Shown: positions 42,596-50,550 of the stretch, in pieces
Position numbering within the stretch: the stretch's first letter is position 1
Layout of the letters: each line of letters opens with the position of its first letter
Origin: Verrucomicrobiaceae bacterium
Lineage (GTDB): Bacteria; Verrucomicrobiota; Verrucomicrobiia; Verrucomicrobiales; Verrucomicrobiaceae
Assembly (NCBI GenBank): GCA_947466075.1
Contig: CANIBP010000046.1
Location: 1 to 54,960, forward strand
DNA: 54,960 nt
Reading direction: 5' to 3'
Translations under genes and position numbers: made by a program
Notes under the pieces: model-generated
Database searches by the model: none
The model's input: only the letters and a program-made list of their open reading frames with translations
Told to the model about the DNA's origin: nothing

Positions 42596-43525
42596 ATGAC
42601 CACATCTGACTTACATCACTTAGGACGCAGGACGCAAGGCTCTGTCTTGCTGGCGATCCTGTGCTTTGTGGCGGTACTGTCGTTTCTGGTCATCACGGCG
42701 GTGTCGATTGCCAAACAGCATGGCGACATGCAACTGGCGCGGCAGGGCGTGATGCGCGCACGGCAACTGGCGGAGATGGGTGTGGCCGTGGCGGCGCATC
42801 CGATGATCAAGCCGGGCGATCCGCTGTTGCGGCGCAATGTTTCAAGCTTTGAACGCTTCGAGACCATCATTAGCACGGAGGAAAGCCGGTTGAACCTGAA
42901 TGCACTGCTGACCGAGGAGCGCCTGCCGGTGCTGGAGCGTGTGTTTATTTCCTGGGGCATGTCAGCAGCGGATGCGCAGGGCATTGCGACCACGCTGATG
43001 GACTGGACGGACGCGGATGATCTCAAGCGCCGACCCGATAGCGCCGAAAAGATGGAGTATGCACGGCTCGGATTTCCAGACCGCCCGCTGAATCGCAAGC
43101 TGAGCACTCTTGATGAACTCGACCTGATGGCGCGTGCGGATGAAATTCAAAAGGCCAAGCCGGACTGGCGATCATTCTTCACGCTCCGTGGCAACGGACA
43201 ACTGGATGTGAACACCGCCTCTGCCGAAGTTCTCGCTGCGGCGACCGGTGCCTCGCTGGAAAATGCCAAGCAGCTCGTACAGAAGCGTTTTAATCAGCCG
43301 CTGCAAAGTTTGGAGGAAGCACTGGCATTGCTTGGCCTCGCCGGACAGCAGGCGACGGAACTCATGCCGATGCTGACATTGCACGGCCCCACCCGGCGAG
43401 TCGAAAGCATCGGCACGGCAGGTGATGCACGCTGTGGCATCGCGGTGGTCATTCATTCCGATGGTGGCCCCCCACGCATCGCCGAGTGGCGCGAATTTCC
43501 TGTGGAAGGAGCACGGAGGCTGTGA
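42596..43525 (+). CDS. gspK: type II secretion minor pseudopilin GspK-like
   Basis: The 309-residue protein has a hydrophobic N-terminus (GSVLLAILCFVAVLSFLVIT, about 15-34) and the GspK body: ARQLAEMGVAVAAHP, a second block SRLNLNALL, the diagnostic LMDWTDADD, and STLDELDLMARA. A helix-hairpin-helix-like DVNTASAEVLAAATG and TRRVESIGTAG near the end follow. GspK caps the pseudopilus tip with GspI and GspJ. It is the first gene of the plus arm, divergent from gspE. Confidence 0.88.
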   Translation: MTTSDLHHLGRRTQGSVLLAILCFVAVLSFLVITAVSIAKQHGDMQLARQGVMRARQLAEMGVAVAAHPMIKPGDPLLRRNVSSFERFETIISTEESRLNLNALLTEERLPVLERVFISWGMSAADAQGIATTLMDWTDADDLKRRPDSAEKMEYARLGFPDRPLNRKLSTLDELDLMARADEIQKAKPDWRSFFTLRGNGQLDVNTASAEVLAAATGASLENAKQLVQKRFNQPLQSLEEALALLGLAGQQATELMPMLTLHGPTRRVESIGTAGDARCGIAVVIHSDGGPPRIAEWREFPVEGARRL

Positions 43526-43530
43526 ATCTC

Positions 43531-44715
43531 ATGTCTTTTCAACGTCCATCACAGCCGACGCTCTGCTTCCCAGGGGAAGAAGCCAGAGAGACATGGCTTG
43601 GCGGTGCTGATGGTCTCTGGAAGCGTGTTGATTATGCGACCTCTGGCGTGATGGGCGTGGAAGCCATCGCCTTTGACAGCGCGCCGTTTTGGTCGCTGAA
43701 CGCAGATGCTCAAGATGAAGCGGTGTCGCTGCGCTGGGAAGGTTTCGGCCTGCCCAGCGAAGGTGGCGCGCGGTTGTGGACACACTGGGGGGTCACACAC
43801 AACGACAAGCAAGTGCTCGTAGGCACGCTCGCGCTCACGGCGGAAGCATCGTTGCCGGATTCGTCAGGCTATGAACCCAGCGCCCGCCTGCTGCCGCTGC
43901 CTGACCATGGCATCGCCGTATGGCAGGAACTGGGACGTTATGTCGTGGCGTTCACGCGCGAGGGGGCGCTGCTGCATGTCGCGGTGCTGACTTCACGCAG
44001 TCTGGATGTGGATGCGGCCTTTGAAATGCGTGATTTATCTGCCGCACTGCAAACGCATGGTTTCATCGACGAAGTGCCCGCCGTCCATGTGTGGACCCGC
44101 TGTGAAACGGATTTTGCGCCGCAGCTTGCCTGTTTGTTTGAGGCATCAAGTGTCATCAAAGAACCACGGCCTGATCCACGACTGCCTGCATCAGCCAGCG
44201 GCCTGCTGCCGACGCAGGTGGCGGCGCTGCGGCGGCAGCGACAACGCCAACAGAGCCAGATGATGATGCTGGCGGTGGCGACCCTGGTTTATCTGTGCTT
44301 CTTCGGCGCGTGGTGGCTACGGCTGCTATGGCGTGAGTCGGGTTTGAACCATGCGGATGTCGAGATGACCGCCAAGCAGCCGGAGATCAACCTTGTGCGC
44401 GCGGCACAGGCTCACTGGCTGGAGATGGAGGCCGCGATCAATCCCGACCTGTATCCAATGGAGCTGTTCCATCAAATCGTGTCGCTACTGCCCGACGAAG
44501 GCATTCGACTGAAGGAGTTTCAAATTGAGGACGGTAGGCTCATCGTGAGCGGCGAGGCTACGATGGTCAATCACGCGCTCGGCTTCAAGGACCGTCTGGC
44601 CGCCTGCGAACCGTTGCAGCGCTATGCGTGGACCTTCCCGGTGCCCACGATTCGTGAAGACAACCGCGCGGAGTTTCGCGCGGAAGGAACCCTCAACGGA
44701 GGAACTTGCTCATGA
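43531..44715 (+). CDS. gspL: type II secretion assembly protein GspL-like
   Basis: I prefer ATG 43531 (394 residues), because the GGAGG at 43515-43519 is 11 bases away. A GTG at 43522 that overlaps the gspK stop would be only 2 bases from it. The cytoplasmic N-terminal part (1-240) has an actin-like strand pattern (LWTHWGVTHNDKQVLVGTLA). A single membrane helix (MMMLAVATLVYLCFFGAWWL, about 244-263) and a periplasmic ferredoxin-like part (EGIRLKEFQIEDGRLIVSGE) follow. This topology is that of GspL, which links the GspE ATPase to GspM. Sequence similarity is weak; the call rests on topology and order. Confidence 0.7.
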   Translation: MSFQRPSQPTLCFPGEEARETWLGGADGLWKRVDYATSGVMGVEAIAFDSAPFWSLNADAQDEAVSLRWEGFGLPSEGGARLWTHWGVTHNDKQVLVGTLALTAEASLPDSSGYEPSARLLPLPDHGIAVWQELGRYVVAFTREGALLHVAVLTSRSLDVDAAFEMRDLSAALQTHGFIDEVPAVHVWTRCETDFAPQLACLFEASSVIKEPRPDPRLPASASGLLPTQVAALRRQRQRQQSQMMMLAVATLVYLCFFGAWWLRLLWRESGLNHADVEMTAKQPEINLVRAAQAHWLEMEAAINPDLYPMELFHQIVSLLPDEGIRLKEFQIEDGRLIVSGEATMVNHALGFKDRLAACEPLQRYAWTFPVPTIREDNRAEFRAEGTLNGGTCS

Positions 44716-45263
44716 AGGCCAGTGAACGCCGCCTGCTACTGATTCTGAGTGTGCTGGCCGCGTTGTGCGGCGGTGCCATTCTTTCGCAGCGCCTGCTGCG
44801 CCTCCAGCATGCCATCGAGCGCCGCGAGCAGATGCTCGAACTGCAGCAGATGGAAGGACGGGCGATGCTGACCGAAACGGAGCTGTGGAAACAGCGCCTC
44901 GTCTGGCTCCAGTCAACACAACCGGCGATGACGAGCGAAAACCAGGCCAGCGAGGAGCTGCTGGAGGCGCTGCTCGCCTCCGCCGCCAGTCATTCGCTGC
45001 TGGTGCAGAAAAAGCAGCTGCACGAACCGGTGAGCAACGCCTTCCGCCGTGAAGTGGGCGTGACACTCACCGTCAAAGGTGCGCTGCCGTCCGTCTTCCG
45101 CTGGCTGCACACCGTCTTGTCGCCGGAATCGTTTTGTGCGGTGCCACAGATGAAAGTTGTTCCCGACAGTGCGGATCCCACGAAGGTCATCGCCACGATT
45201 CATTTCAGCCGCCTGCATGCGCCGGCCACGGCAACGAACAGTCTGCAGGAGGCACCCAAATAA
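44712..45263 (+). CDS. gspM: type II secretion assembly protein GspM/PilO-like
   Basis: The ATG at 44712 overlaps the gspL stop (ATGA). The 183-residue product has an N-terminal membrane helix (LLLILSVLAALCGGAILSQ) and a short coiled coil (RLQHAIERREQMLELQQMEG). A periplasmic ferredoxin-like domain ends with PSVFRWLHTVLSPESFCAVP and a last strand VIATIHFSRLH. This is the bitopic layout of GspM/PilO, the partner of GspL. The call depends on topology and position after gspL. Confidence 0.7.
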   Translation: MKASERRLLLILSVLAALCGGAILSQRLLRLQHAIERREQMLELQQMEGRAMLTETELWKQRLVWLQSTQPAMTSENQASEELLEALLASAASHSLLVQKKQLHEPVSNAFRREVGVTLTVKGALPSVFRWLHTVLSPESFCAVPQMKVVPDSADPTKVIATIHFSRLHAPATATNSLQEAPK

Positions 45264-45913
45264 TGATGCGTGCCAGCTTCATTCTCATGACCGCTCTCGG
45301 TGGTGTGCTGGCGCAGGAACCTGCGCCCTTTCAGCCGCCACAATCCTACGACGTGCAGCGCTACGAAACTGATTGGAATAAAAATCCCTTCACACTAAAA
45401 ACCGCACCCATTGTAACCGGAGCCGAGTCCTTTGCCAAAGATCTGGCGGTCGCCACTTACTTCGGTGACATCGCGGACCCCACCATCGTCATCGTCAATA
45501 CCAAGACCCATGAACGCACCAGCCTGCAAAAAGGCCGGACTGCCAGGAACGGTTGGAAACTCGGAGCAGTGAGATTTGGGACATCGCGTAAAGACATCAC
45601 CGTCGAACTCATTCAAGTAAATGAACGTGCGCTGTTGAAGTTTGATGATCCGTACGTCCGTGCGCTCGCAGCATCCGCAGCGCCTGAGGCTGGTCACACA
45701 AATCGGCAGTCAGGTGCGCCAGCTACTGAAGCCAGAAAACTCTCCGTTCCGCTGCCCGGCAGCAAAACAACAACAACAAAAACGCCACCGACCACCGGCG
45801 CGTCTGGAACCGCTGCGTCCGCCATGCTCCCTCCGCTTCCTGCGGCCACGGCAGCAGGGATTTCAAGACACCGCCTGCTGACGGTGCCACTGCCATCCAC
45901 CACCTCTCTTTAA
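45263..45913 (+). CDS. secreted protein of the type II secretion operon, GspC-position candidate
   Basis: ATG 45263 overlaps the gspM stop as TAATG. The 216-residue product has a signal-like N-terminus (MMRASFILMTALGGVLAQEP) and a small beta-rich domain (VATYFGDIADPTIVIVNTKT, KDITVELIQVNERALLKFDD). The Pro/Thr/Ala-rich tail is likely disordered. The domain (about 60-130) recalls the homology region of GspC/PilP, which binds the N-terminal domains of the secretin encoded next, 26 bp downstream. Unlike GspC it lacks a clear transmembrane anchor beyond the signal. GspC is otherwise missing, so this is my candidate, not a firm call. Confidence 0.55.
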   Translation: MMRASFILMTALGGVLAQEPAPFQPPQSYDVQRYETDWNKNPFTLKTAPIVTGAESFAKDLAVATYFGDIADPTIVIVNTKTHERTSLQKGRTARNGWKLGAVRFGTSRKDITVELIQVNERALLKFDDPYVRALAASAAPEAGHTNRQSGAPATEARKLSVPLPGSKTTTTKTPPTTGASGTAASAMLPPLPAATAAGISRHRLLTVPLPSTTSL

Positions 45914-45939
45914 GGCTCCAACTCGAACGAACCATCCTC

Positions 45940-48375
45940 ATGAACTGCAGATATTCATTCCTGAGCCTTGTCCTCATCCTGATGTCGCATGTTGCTCTCA
46001 ACGGCCAGACGGAACTGCCCCAGCGCATTCGTGGCAACCCTGAGGCTGCGTCTAATCTCCAGCCCGCAGTCGCACCACAGCAGACTGCGCCGGTCTTCAC
46101 TGCCGCCGCACCGCCCGTGCTCGCTTCGGGCAAAAACATCATTGGGTTCACCGCCACGCCGCTGCCTGAAGTGCTGGCCGAATACTATCGCGTCACCGGT
46201 CGCAAGGTATTGCGTGATCGCGGTCTTGAAACCACCGTAGTCACCATTGATGTGCCCGGCGAGTTTAGTGACGAGGAATACCGCACCATCATCGAGAAAG
46301 GGCTGCTTATGCATGGTCTGGTGCTAGTGCCAAGCGGCGGCAATTTATTCAAGCTCGTCGACGCAGAGACGGGCAGCATGCCCTCCGCGCAGAATGTGCC
46401 GATGATCTTACGCGCTGAAGACCTGCCCGATGCCGACCAGGTCGTGACACATGTGTTGCAGCTCAACCATCTGCGTGCTGATGAAGCATCAACAGCCTTT
46501 CAGCAGATCATCCCGCTGCATCCGTATGGTAAAATACTCGCCGTGCCGAATTCGCAGGCGCTGGTGATCACCGAAGCCTCGCAGACGATTCGCGCCTACC
46601 TCGAACTGGCGAAACAAGTGGATCAGCCGCCGATGGAGACCATTCATAAAACCATCCGGCTCGAACGTGCTGAAGCAGAAGAGGTAGTAGAGCAGTTGGG
46701 TGTCCTGCTAGGCCTGGGTGATGTCGCAGGTTCCGCCAAATCCAGCAGTGCTTCTGCACCCGGTGGGACTGCCGCTCCCACCTCGGTCACTCTCGCTGGC
46801 AGTGTCTTGGATAACTCCAAACCCATCCTGCAAGCGGTGCCGCGCACCAACAGTCTCATCGTCGTCGCTCGTCCGGTTGACATGCGGAAGATCGAAAGCC
46901 TCTTGTCGGAACTCGACGCCGAGTCCTCCAGCACGCGTTACTTCTCGCGTCGGCTCAATTACCTCGATCTGACCGTGTTTCTCGGCCTCGCAGAGAAGGC
47001 GCTGAGGCGCATCGACCGCAAAGCTAATCTCAACAGCGGCATGGCAGCACAGCAAAATACCAGTGCTGGTTCACCGCCTGCCACCGGACAAAATGCAGCT
47101 CCCAATTCGCCCTTCGGCTCAAGTTTCGGCTCCACAGCGGGATCAGGACTCAATGGCAACGGCATGGGGACATCATCCTCGCTCTCCGGCCAGGGCGCAC
47201 TGACCAATCCTATCACCACCGCCTCGCATCTCGATGTCACCAAGAAACCCATCAGCATTCTCATCGGTGGCACGCTCGTCATTGCTGATCCCGCCAGCTC
47301 CAAGTTCTTCGCCAGCGGCCCGCCTGATCAAATTCAGACGCTCCAGGAACTCGCCGACGAACTCGACGTACGTCCGCGCCAGATACTGCTCTCCGCCATC
47401 ATCGGCGAGTTCACGCTTACGGATGACTTCAACTTCGGCCTCGATTGGATTCAAACACTCAAGCAGGCGGGCAGTGACGGCCTTGTCGGTGGTGTGCTCA
47501 ACACACAAGGCACCGCTTTTGCCAATCCCTCGAATTTGAAGGACATCGCTGGCTTCCTTGGTGCTGGCGGCCCCGCCGCACTCGGCGGCCTTACCGCCTA
47601 CGGTCAGATAAACAAAAATCTCAACATCTTCCTCCAGACCTTGGAGAAAACCCGGCGTTTCCATGTGTTACAAAAGCCCACCATCACCACGCTCAACCAC
47701 CAGTCCGCCAGCATCTACATCGGCAGGCAGGTCGCCATCGCCGGCCAGACTTATACCAATGGCGCAGGAGGGGTCGGCGGACTCGGTTTCACCAGCACCA
47801 CGCAGTACATCCCGGTGCGGTTGCAACTCGACATCATCCCGCACATTTTCAACGACCGTGAAGTCATGCTCGAATTCAAACAGCAGAACAATGACATCTC
47901 CGGCTTCACCACCATCAGCGGCAACCAGGTGCCCAACATCACCGAACAAGGCATGGTCAACAGCCTGATCGTCGGTGACCGCGCCACCGCCATGCTCGGA
48001 GGCCTCATCACCGAGCGGGACACCAACAGCAAAAGCGGCCTGCCATTTCTCGTGCGCCTTCCGCTCATCAAGTATCTTTTTGGCAGCACCACCAAAAACA
48101 AGGAGCGCCGCGAAATGATGATATTCGTACAGCCCCGCATTCTCCCCGGTGAAACCTCCCACATGTTGGAGCAGGCAAAATTTGGCGACTATAGTGCCAA
48201 CTTCGACCAAGCCGCTGAGTTCGCCGGCATGCCTGAAACCATTGTCCCTCGTGCCATTCCGGCTAGGGAAGACAAGCCTAACGATCTGTTGCCGCCGCCA
48301 ATGGTCGTGACAGAGCCGAAGAAGAGTTTTTTTAGCAAGGTGAAAGGATTGTTCCAGAAAGCGAAAGCGGAGTGA
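45940..48375 (+). CDS. gspD: type II secretion secretin GspD
   Basis: This 811-residue protein forms the outer-membrane channel. After a signal peptide (to about residue 22) come the N0/N1-N3 ring domains, with repeats such as LRADEASTAFQQIIPLHPYG and VPRTNSLIVVARPVDMRKIE and a long Gly/Ser/Asn-rich loop (about 365-420). The C-terminal secretin domain (about 545-740) follows: FLQTLEKTRRFHVLQKPTIT, VRLQLDIIPHIFNDREVMLE, ISGNQVPNITEQGMVNSLIV and FGSTTKNKERREMMIFVQPR. A short basic tail (SFFSKVKGLFQKAKAE) ends it. No pilotin is seen. It is the last gene of the plus arm. Confidence 0.96.
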   Translation: MNCRYSFLSLVLILMSHVALNGQTELPQRIRGNPEAASNLQPAVAPQQTAPVFTAAAPPVLASGKNIIGFTATPLPEVLAEYYRVTGRKVLRDRGLETTVVTIDVPGEFSDEEYRTIIEKGLLMHGLVLVPSGGNLFKLVDAETGSMPSAQNVPMILRAEDLPDADQVVTHVLQLNHLRADEASTAFQQIIPLHPYGKILAVPNSQALVITEASQTIRAYLELAKQVDQPPMETIHKTIRLERAEAEEVVEQLGVLLGLGDVAGSAKSSSASAPGGTAAPTSVTLAGSVLDNSKPILQAVPRTNSLIVVARPVDMRKIESLLSELDAESSSTRYFSRRLNYLDLTVFLGLAEKALRRIDRKANLNSGMAAQQNTSAGSPPATGQNAAPNSPFGSSFGSTAGSGLNGNGMGTSSSLSGQGALTNPITTASHLDVTKKPISILIGGTLVIADPASSKFFASGPPDQIQTLQELADELDVRPRQILLSAIIGEFTLTDDFNFGLDWIQTLKQAGSDGLVGGVLNTQGTAFANPSNLKDIAGFLGAGGPAALGGLTAYGQINKNLNIFLQTLEKTRRFHVLQKPTITTLNHQSASIYIGRQVAIAGQTYTNGAGGVGGLGFTSTTQYIPVRLQLDIIPHIFNDREVMLEFKQQNNDISGFTTISGNQVPNITEQGMVNSLIVGDRATAMLGGLITERDTNSKSGLPFLVRLPLIKYLFGSTTKNKERREMMIFVQPRILPGETSHMLEQAKFGDYSANFDQAAEFAGMPETIVPRAIPAREDKPNDLLPPPMVVTEPKKSFFSKVKGLFQKAKAE

Positions 48376-48451
48376 TTTTCCGGCGTGTCCGAAAGTTTGT
48401 GTTTCGGGGATTGTGATCTTGCCTCGAAAACGCGGACAACAGGATGGGGCT

Positions 48452-49321
48452 TTAATTGAGAGAGGCTTCGAAGTCTAGTGGAGACATATATCCAAGTGAT
48501 GAGTGGAGGCGTTTAGAGTTATAAAAGGTGGTGATGTAATCGTAGATCATGGTGATGGCTTAGGCGCGTGTAGTGGGGATGGTGGTGCCGAAGGCTTCGG
48601 TTTTAAGCGTGGCCCAAAACGACTCCATAGTGGCGTTGTCGTAGCAGTTGCCTTTGCGGCTCATACTGGGGATGGCTTGGCGCAGATGCAGATCGGCGCG
48701 GTAGGCCTCGCTGGCATACTGGCAGCCACGAACGGTATGAACGATGAGGCCGTGCAGGGGAACGCCTCGATGACTGTAGGCCTGACGTAACGAGGTGATG
48801 ACCAACTCGGCAGGCATGGTCGCAGAGGCGTGCCAACCGAGCACTCGGCGACTGCATAGATCCAGCGTAGCATCCAAGTAGAGCCAGCCTTCGCCGGCGG
48901 GAATATAAGTGATGTCCTTGACCCAGATCTCGTTGAGGCGCGTGGGTGGAGTGGCGCGGCGCTGCTAAAGCAGATTGGCGGCGATGGGGCCGCTGTGATT
49001 GCTGTGCGTGGTTTTCGGCACAAAGCGGCGCTTGGCCTTGGGGCGCAGTCCTCTAGCGGCCATCAGGCGGCTGATACGCCTACGGCTCACACCGAGGCCT
49101 TGTTTTTTGGGCACCTCACGCAGACGCGGAGTGCCATAGGTCTGACGGCTGAGTTGGAAGCCCTCGATGAGCTTCGTGGCGATGGCTTGATCCTGCTGAC
49201 GACGAGGCTGCTGTGCCTTGTGCGTGTGGTCGTAATAACCGCTGCGTGATACTTCGAGAGTATGGCACATGTCGATGAGGCGATGGGTGTCGCCGGGGTG
49301 GGAGATCATGGCGCGTATCAT
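48452..49321 (-). pseudogene. IS3-family transposase orfB, two in-frame stops
   Basis: One frame of 290 codons from ATG 49321 to TAA 48452 spells an IS3 OrfB: LEVSRSGYYDHTHK, QTYGTPRLREV, RRRISRLMAARGLRPKAKRR, then LNEIWVKDITYI with the first catalytic Asp. Then come NCYDNATMESFWATLK with the catalytic Glu and YNSKRLHSSLGYMSPLDFE at the end. It is interrupted by TAG at 48965 and TAA at 48560. The second catalytic Asp is lost as well: the usual HSDRGSQY reads HTVRGCQY. Two stops and a missing catalytic residue mean the transposase is inactive. Confidence 0.9.
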
Positions 49322-49461
49322 CGCGTGGCGATGGGGGATGTCTGGCCGACAATGGCCAAGGCTTTTTTTAAAATGTCGCGCTGGATGGTGACGTGGCGCA
49401 GATCGGCCTGAAGGCGGGCAATCTCCGCCGAAAGCGCTATGGGGCCGCGGGCCTTCGGCCA
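49318..49461 (-). pseudogene. IS3-family orfA, C-terminal remnant
   Basis: A frame from 49461 to TGA 49318 gives LSAEIARLQADLRHVTIQRD then ILKKALAIV, the leucine-zipper C-terminus of IS3 OrfA. An A7G run at the slippery position is still present. A TGA at 49462 closes the frame upstream, and the helix-turn-helix N-terminus expected there is absent, so it has been deleted. The stop overlaps the orfB ATG. Confidence 0.75.
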
Positions 49462-49539
49462 TCAGTAGCACAGCCTACCCTTTAAAGGCTGCGACTGAAA
49501 GCTCTGTCCTCGATGTAGAGTATGACCCAAATGGTCAGT

Positions 49540-50550
49540 TCAGACTGCGATCTTCTTTTTTCGCACCCAAAACAGACCGATTAACACCGTTCCCAGAGCT
49601 GCTGCCGCTAGGATAATGGAACTGGATTTCGATTCTGCGGCTTTGTCATCTTGCGCCGCAGATATCTTCACGACTTCTGGAACTGCCGCAATCTTGGCAG
49701 TCACTGGAATATCGATTCTAGGTGGTTCTGCGGATGAAATGACCGATTGCAGTGCCTTTTCCCAGTCCACATTGAGCAAAATGTCCCAACCGGGATTTTC
49801 GTTCTTCAATCGGCAGCCACAGCGGCCCACTAGGAACATGCTTGCATCTTCGAGGGCGGCATCATCAAGCATCGCCAGCGGCCAAGCTCCAAGCACCCTG
49901 CCCCGTCCAAACACCGCTGCGGCAAAACTGGTTGTGGCAGGATCAAATGCGCCTTTCGGTCCTGCGAGCATGCGTAGCAGGGTGCTTTCAGCAGGATCAT
50001 CACGACGCAGTCGCAGCGTGGTGAATTTCAACCGCAAGGGCGGTCCTGGTCCCAACTGGCTGTCTGGGTCATTCGGATCTTGAATCGGCAGCGATGCCAC
50101 CTGCTCCAAAAACCGCAGCCGCTTTTCGATGCGTGCCACTTCCACCTCATCCAGAGGCGAGCCGTTGTCTGCGATGACCCAGATAAAGGAATCTCCCGCC
50201 AAAATGCGCTCAACAAGCTTTTTCCGCGCAGGCGAATCAAGCAAAGCAGCCAACGCTGCACCATTGAGCGCCCCTGACCAAACAAGCTGGCTGCTCTCAC
50301 GCGAATTACGCAACTCCGTCAACTTCACCGTCGCATCTGGGGAGGTGGAAATATCCATGTTTGCCGTTCCATTCGCCCGTAGTGGTCGCAGCACATCCTG
50401 CAACACCGTATCCTGCGCCGCGCTAACAGGCAGCACGAGATGAAATTTGTCTGCTTCCCAACGATCCAGCGCATAGCGAAACACTGGAATGGTGCAAGCA
50501 CATACGCCGCTAGCATAAACTGTGGAGATGAGAGTTATGAGGCGCATCAT
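49540..50550 (-). CDS. cysteine-anchored envelope protein coupled to the PQQ/LamG giant
   Basis: The ATG at 50550 overlaps the upstream stop as ATGA and gives 336 residues. The N-terminus MMRLITLISTVYASGVCACT is a signal peptide with a lipobox-like end, followed by IPVFRYALDRWEADKFHLVL. The opening C-x-x-P-V-F-R-Y-A-L-x-R-W is, as I recall, widespread in Planctomycetes and Verrucomicrobia in proteins of unknown function. The body holds a thioredoxin-like strand pattern and CGCRLKNENPGWD. Near the C-terminus a second hydrophobic helix (IILAAAALGTVLIGLFWV) ends in RKKKIAV. It is probably held in the inner membrane facing the periplasm. An ATG at 50562 is possible but would overlap more. Confidence 0.7.
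   Translation of the reverse strand: MMRLITLISTVYASGVCACTIPVFRYALDRWEADKFHLVLPVSAAQDTVLQDVLRPLRANGTANMDISTSPDATVKLTELRNSRESSQLVWSGALNGAALAALLDSPARKKLVERILAGDSFIWVIADNGSPLDEVEVARIEKRLRFLEQVASLPIQDPNDPDSQLGPGPPLRLKFTTLRLRRDDPAESTLLRMLAGPKGAFDPATTSFAAAVFGRGRVLGAWPLAMLDDAALEDASMFLVGRCGCRLKNENPGWDILLNVDWEKALQSVISSAEPPRIDIPVTAKIAAVPEVVKISAAQDDKAAESKSSSIILAAAALGTVLIGLFWVRKKKIAV

Larger units (their letters stand above)
48414..49530 (-). mobile_element. degraded IS3-family insertion sequence
   Basis: The element lies between gspD and the next gene, with transposase frames on the minus strand. One end looks like an IS3 terminal repeat: TGATCTTGCCTCGAAAACGC followed by GGACA at 48414-48438. A degenerate inverse copy starts TGTCCTCGATGTAGAG at about 49506, so the right limit is approximate. 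At about 1.1 kb it is shorter than complete IS3 elements (1.2-1.5 kb); the 5' part of orfA is missing. Both frames are dead (see the two entries inside). I could not identify a target-site duplication. Confidence 0.8.

Noticed and set aside
48965..49471. Independent 168-residue gene in the IS region
   Set aside because: It is the N-terminal half of IS3 orfB cut by a nonsense codon plus an out-of-frame reading of orfA.
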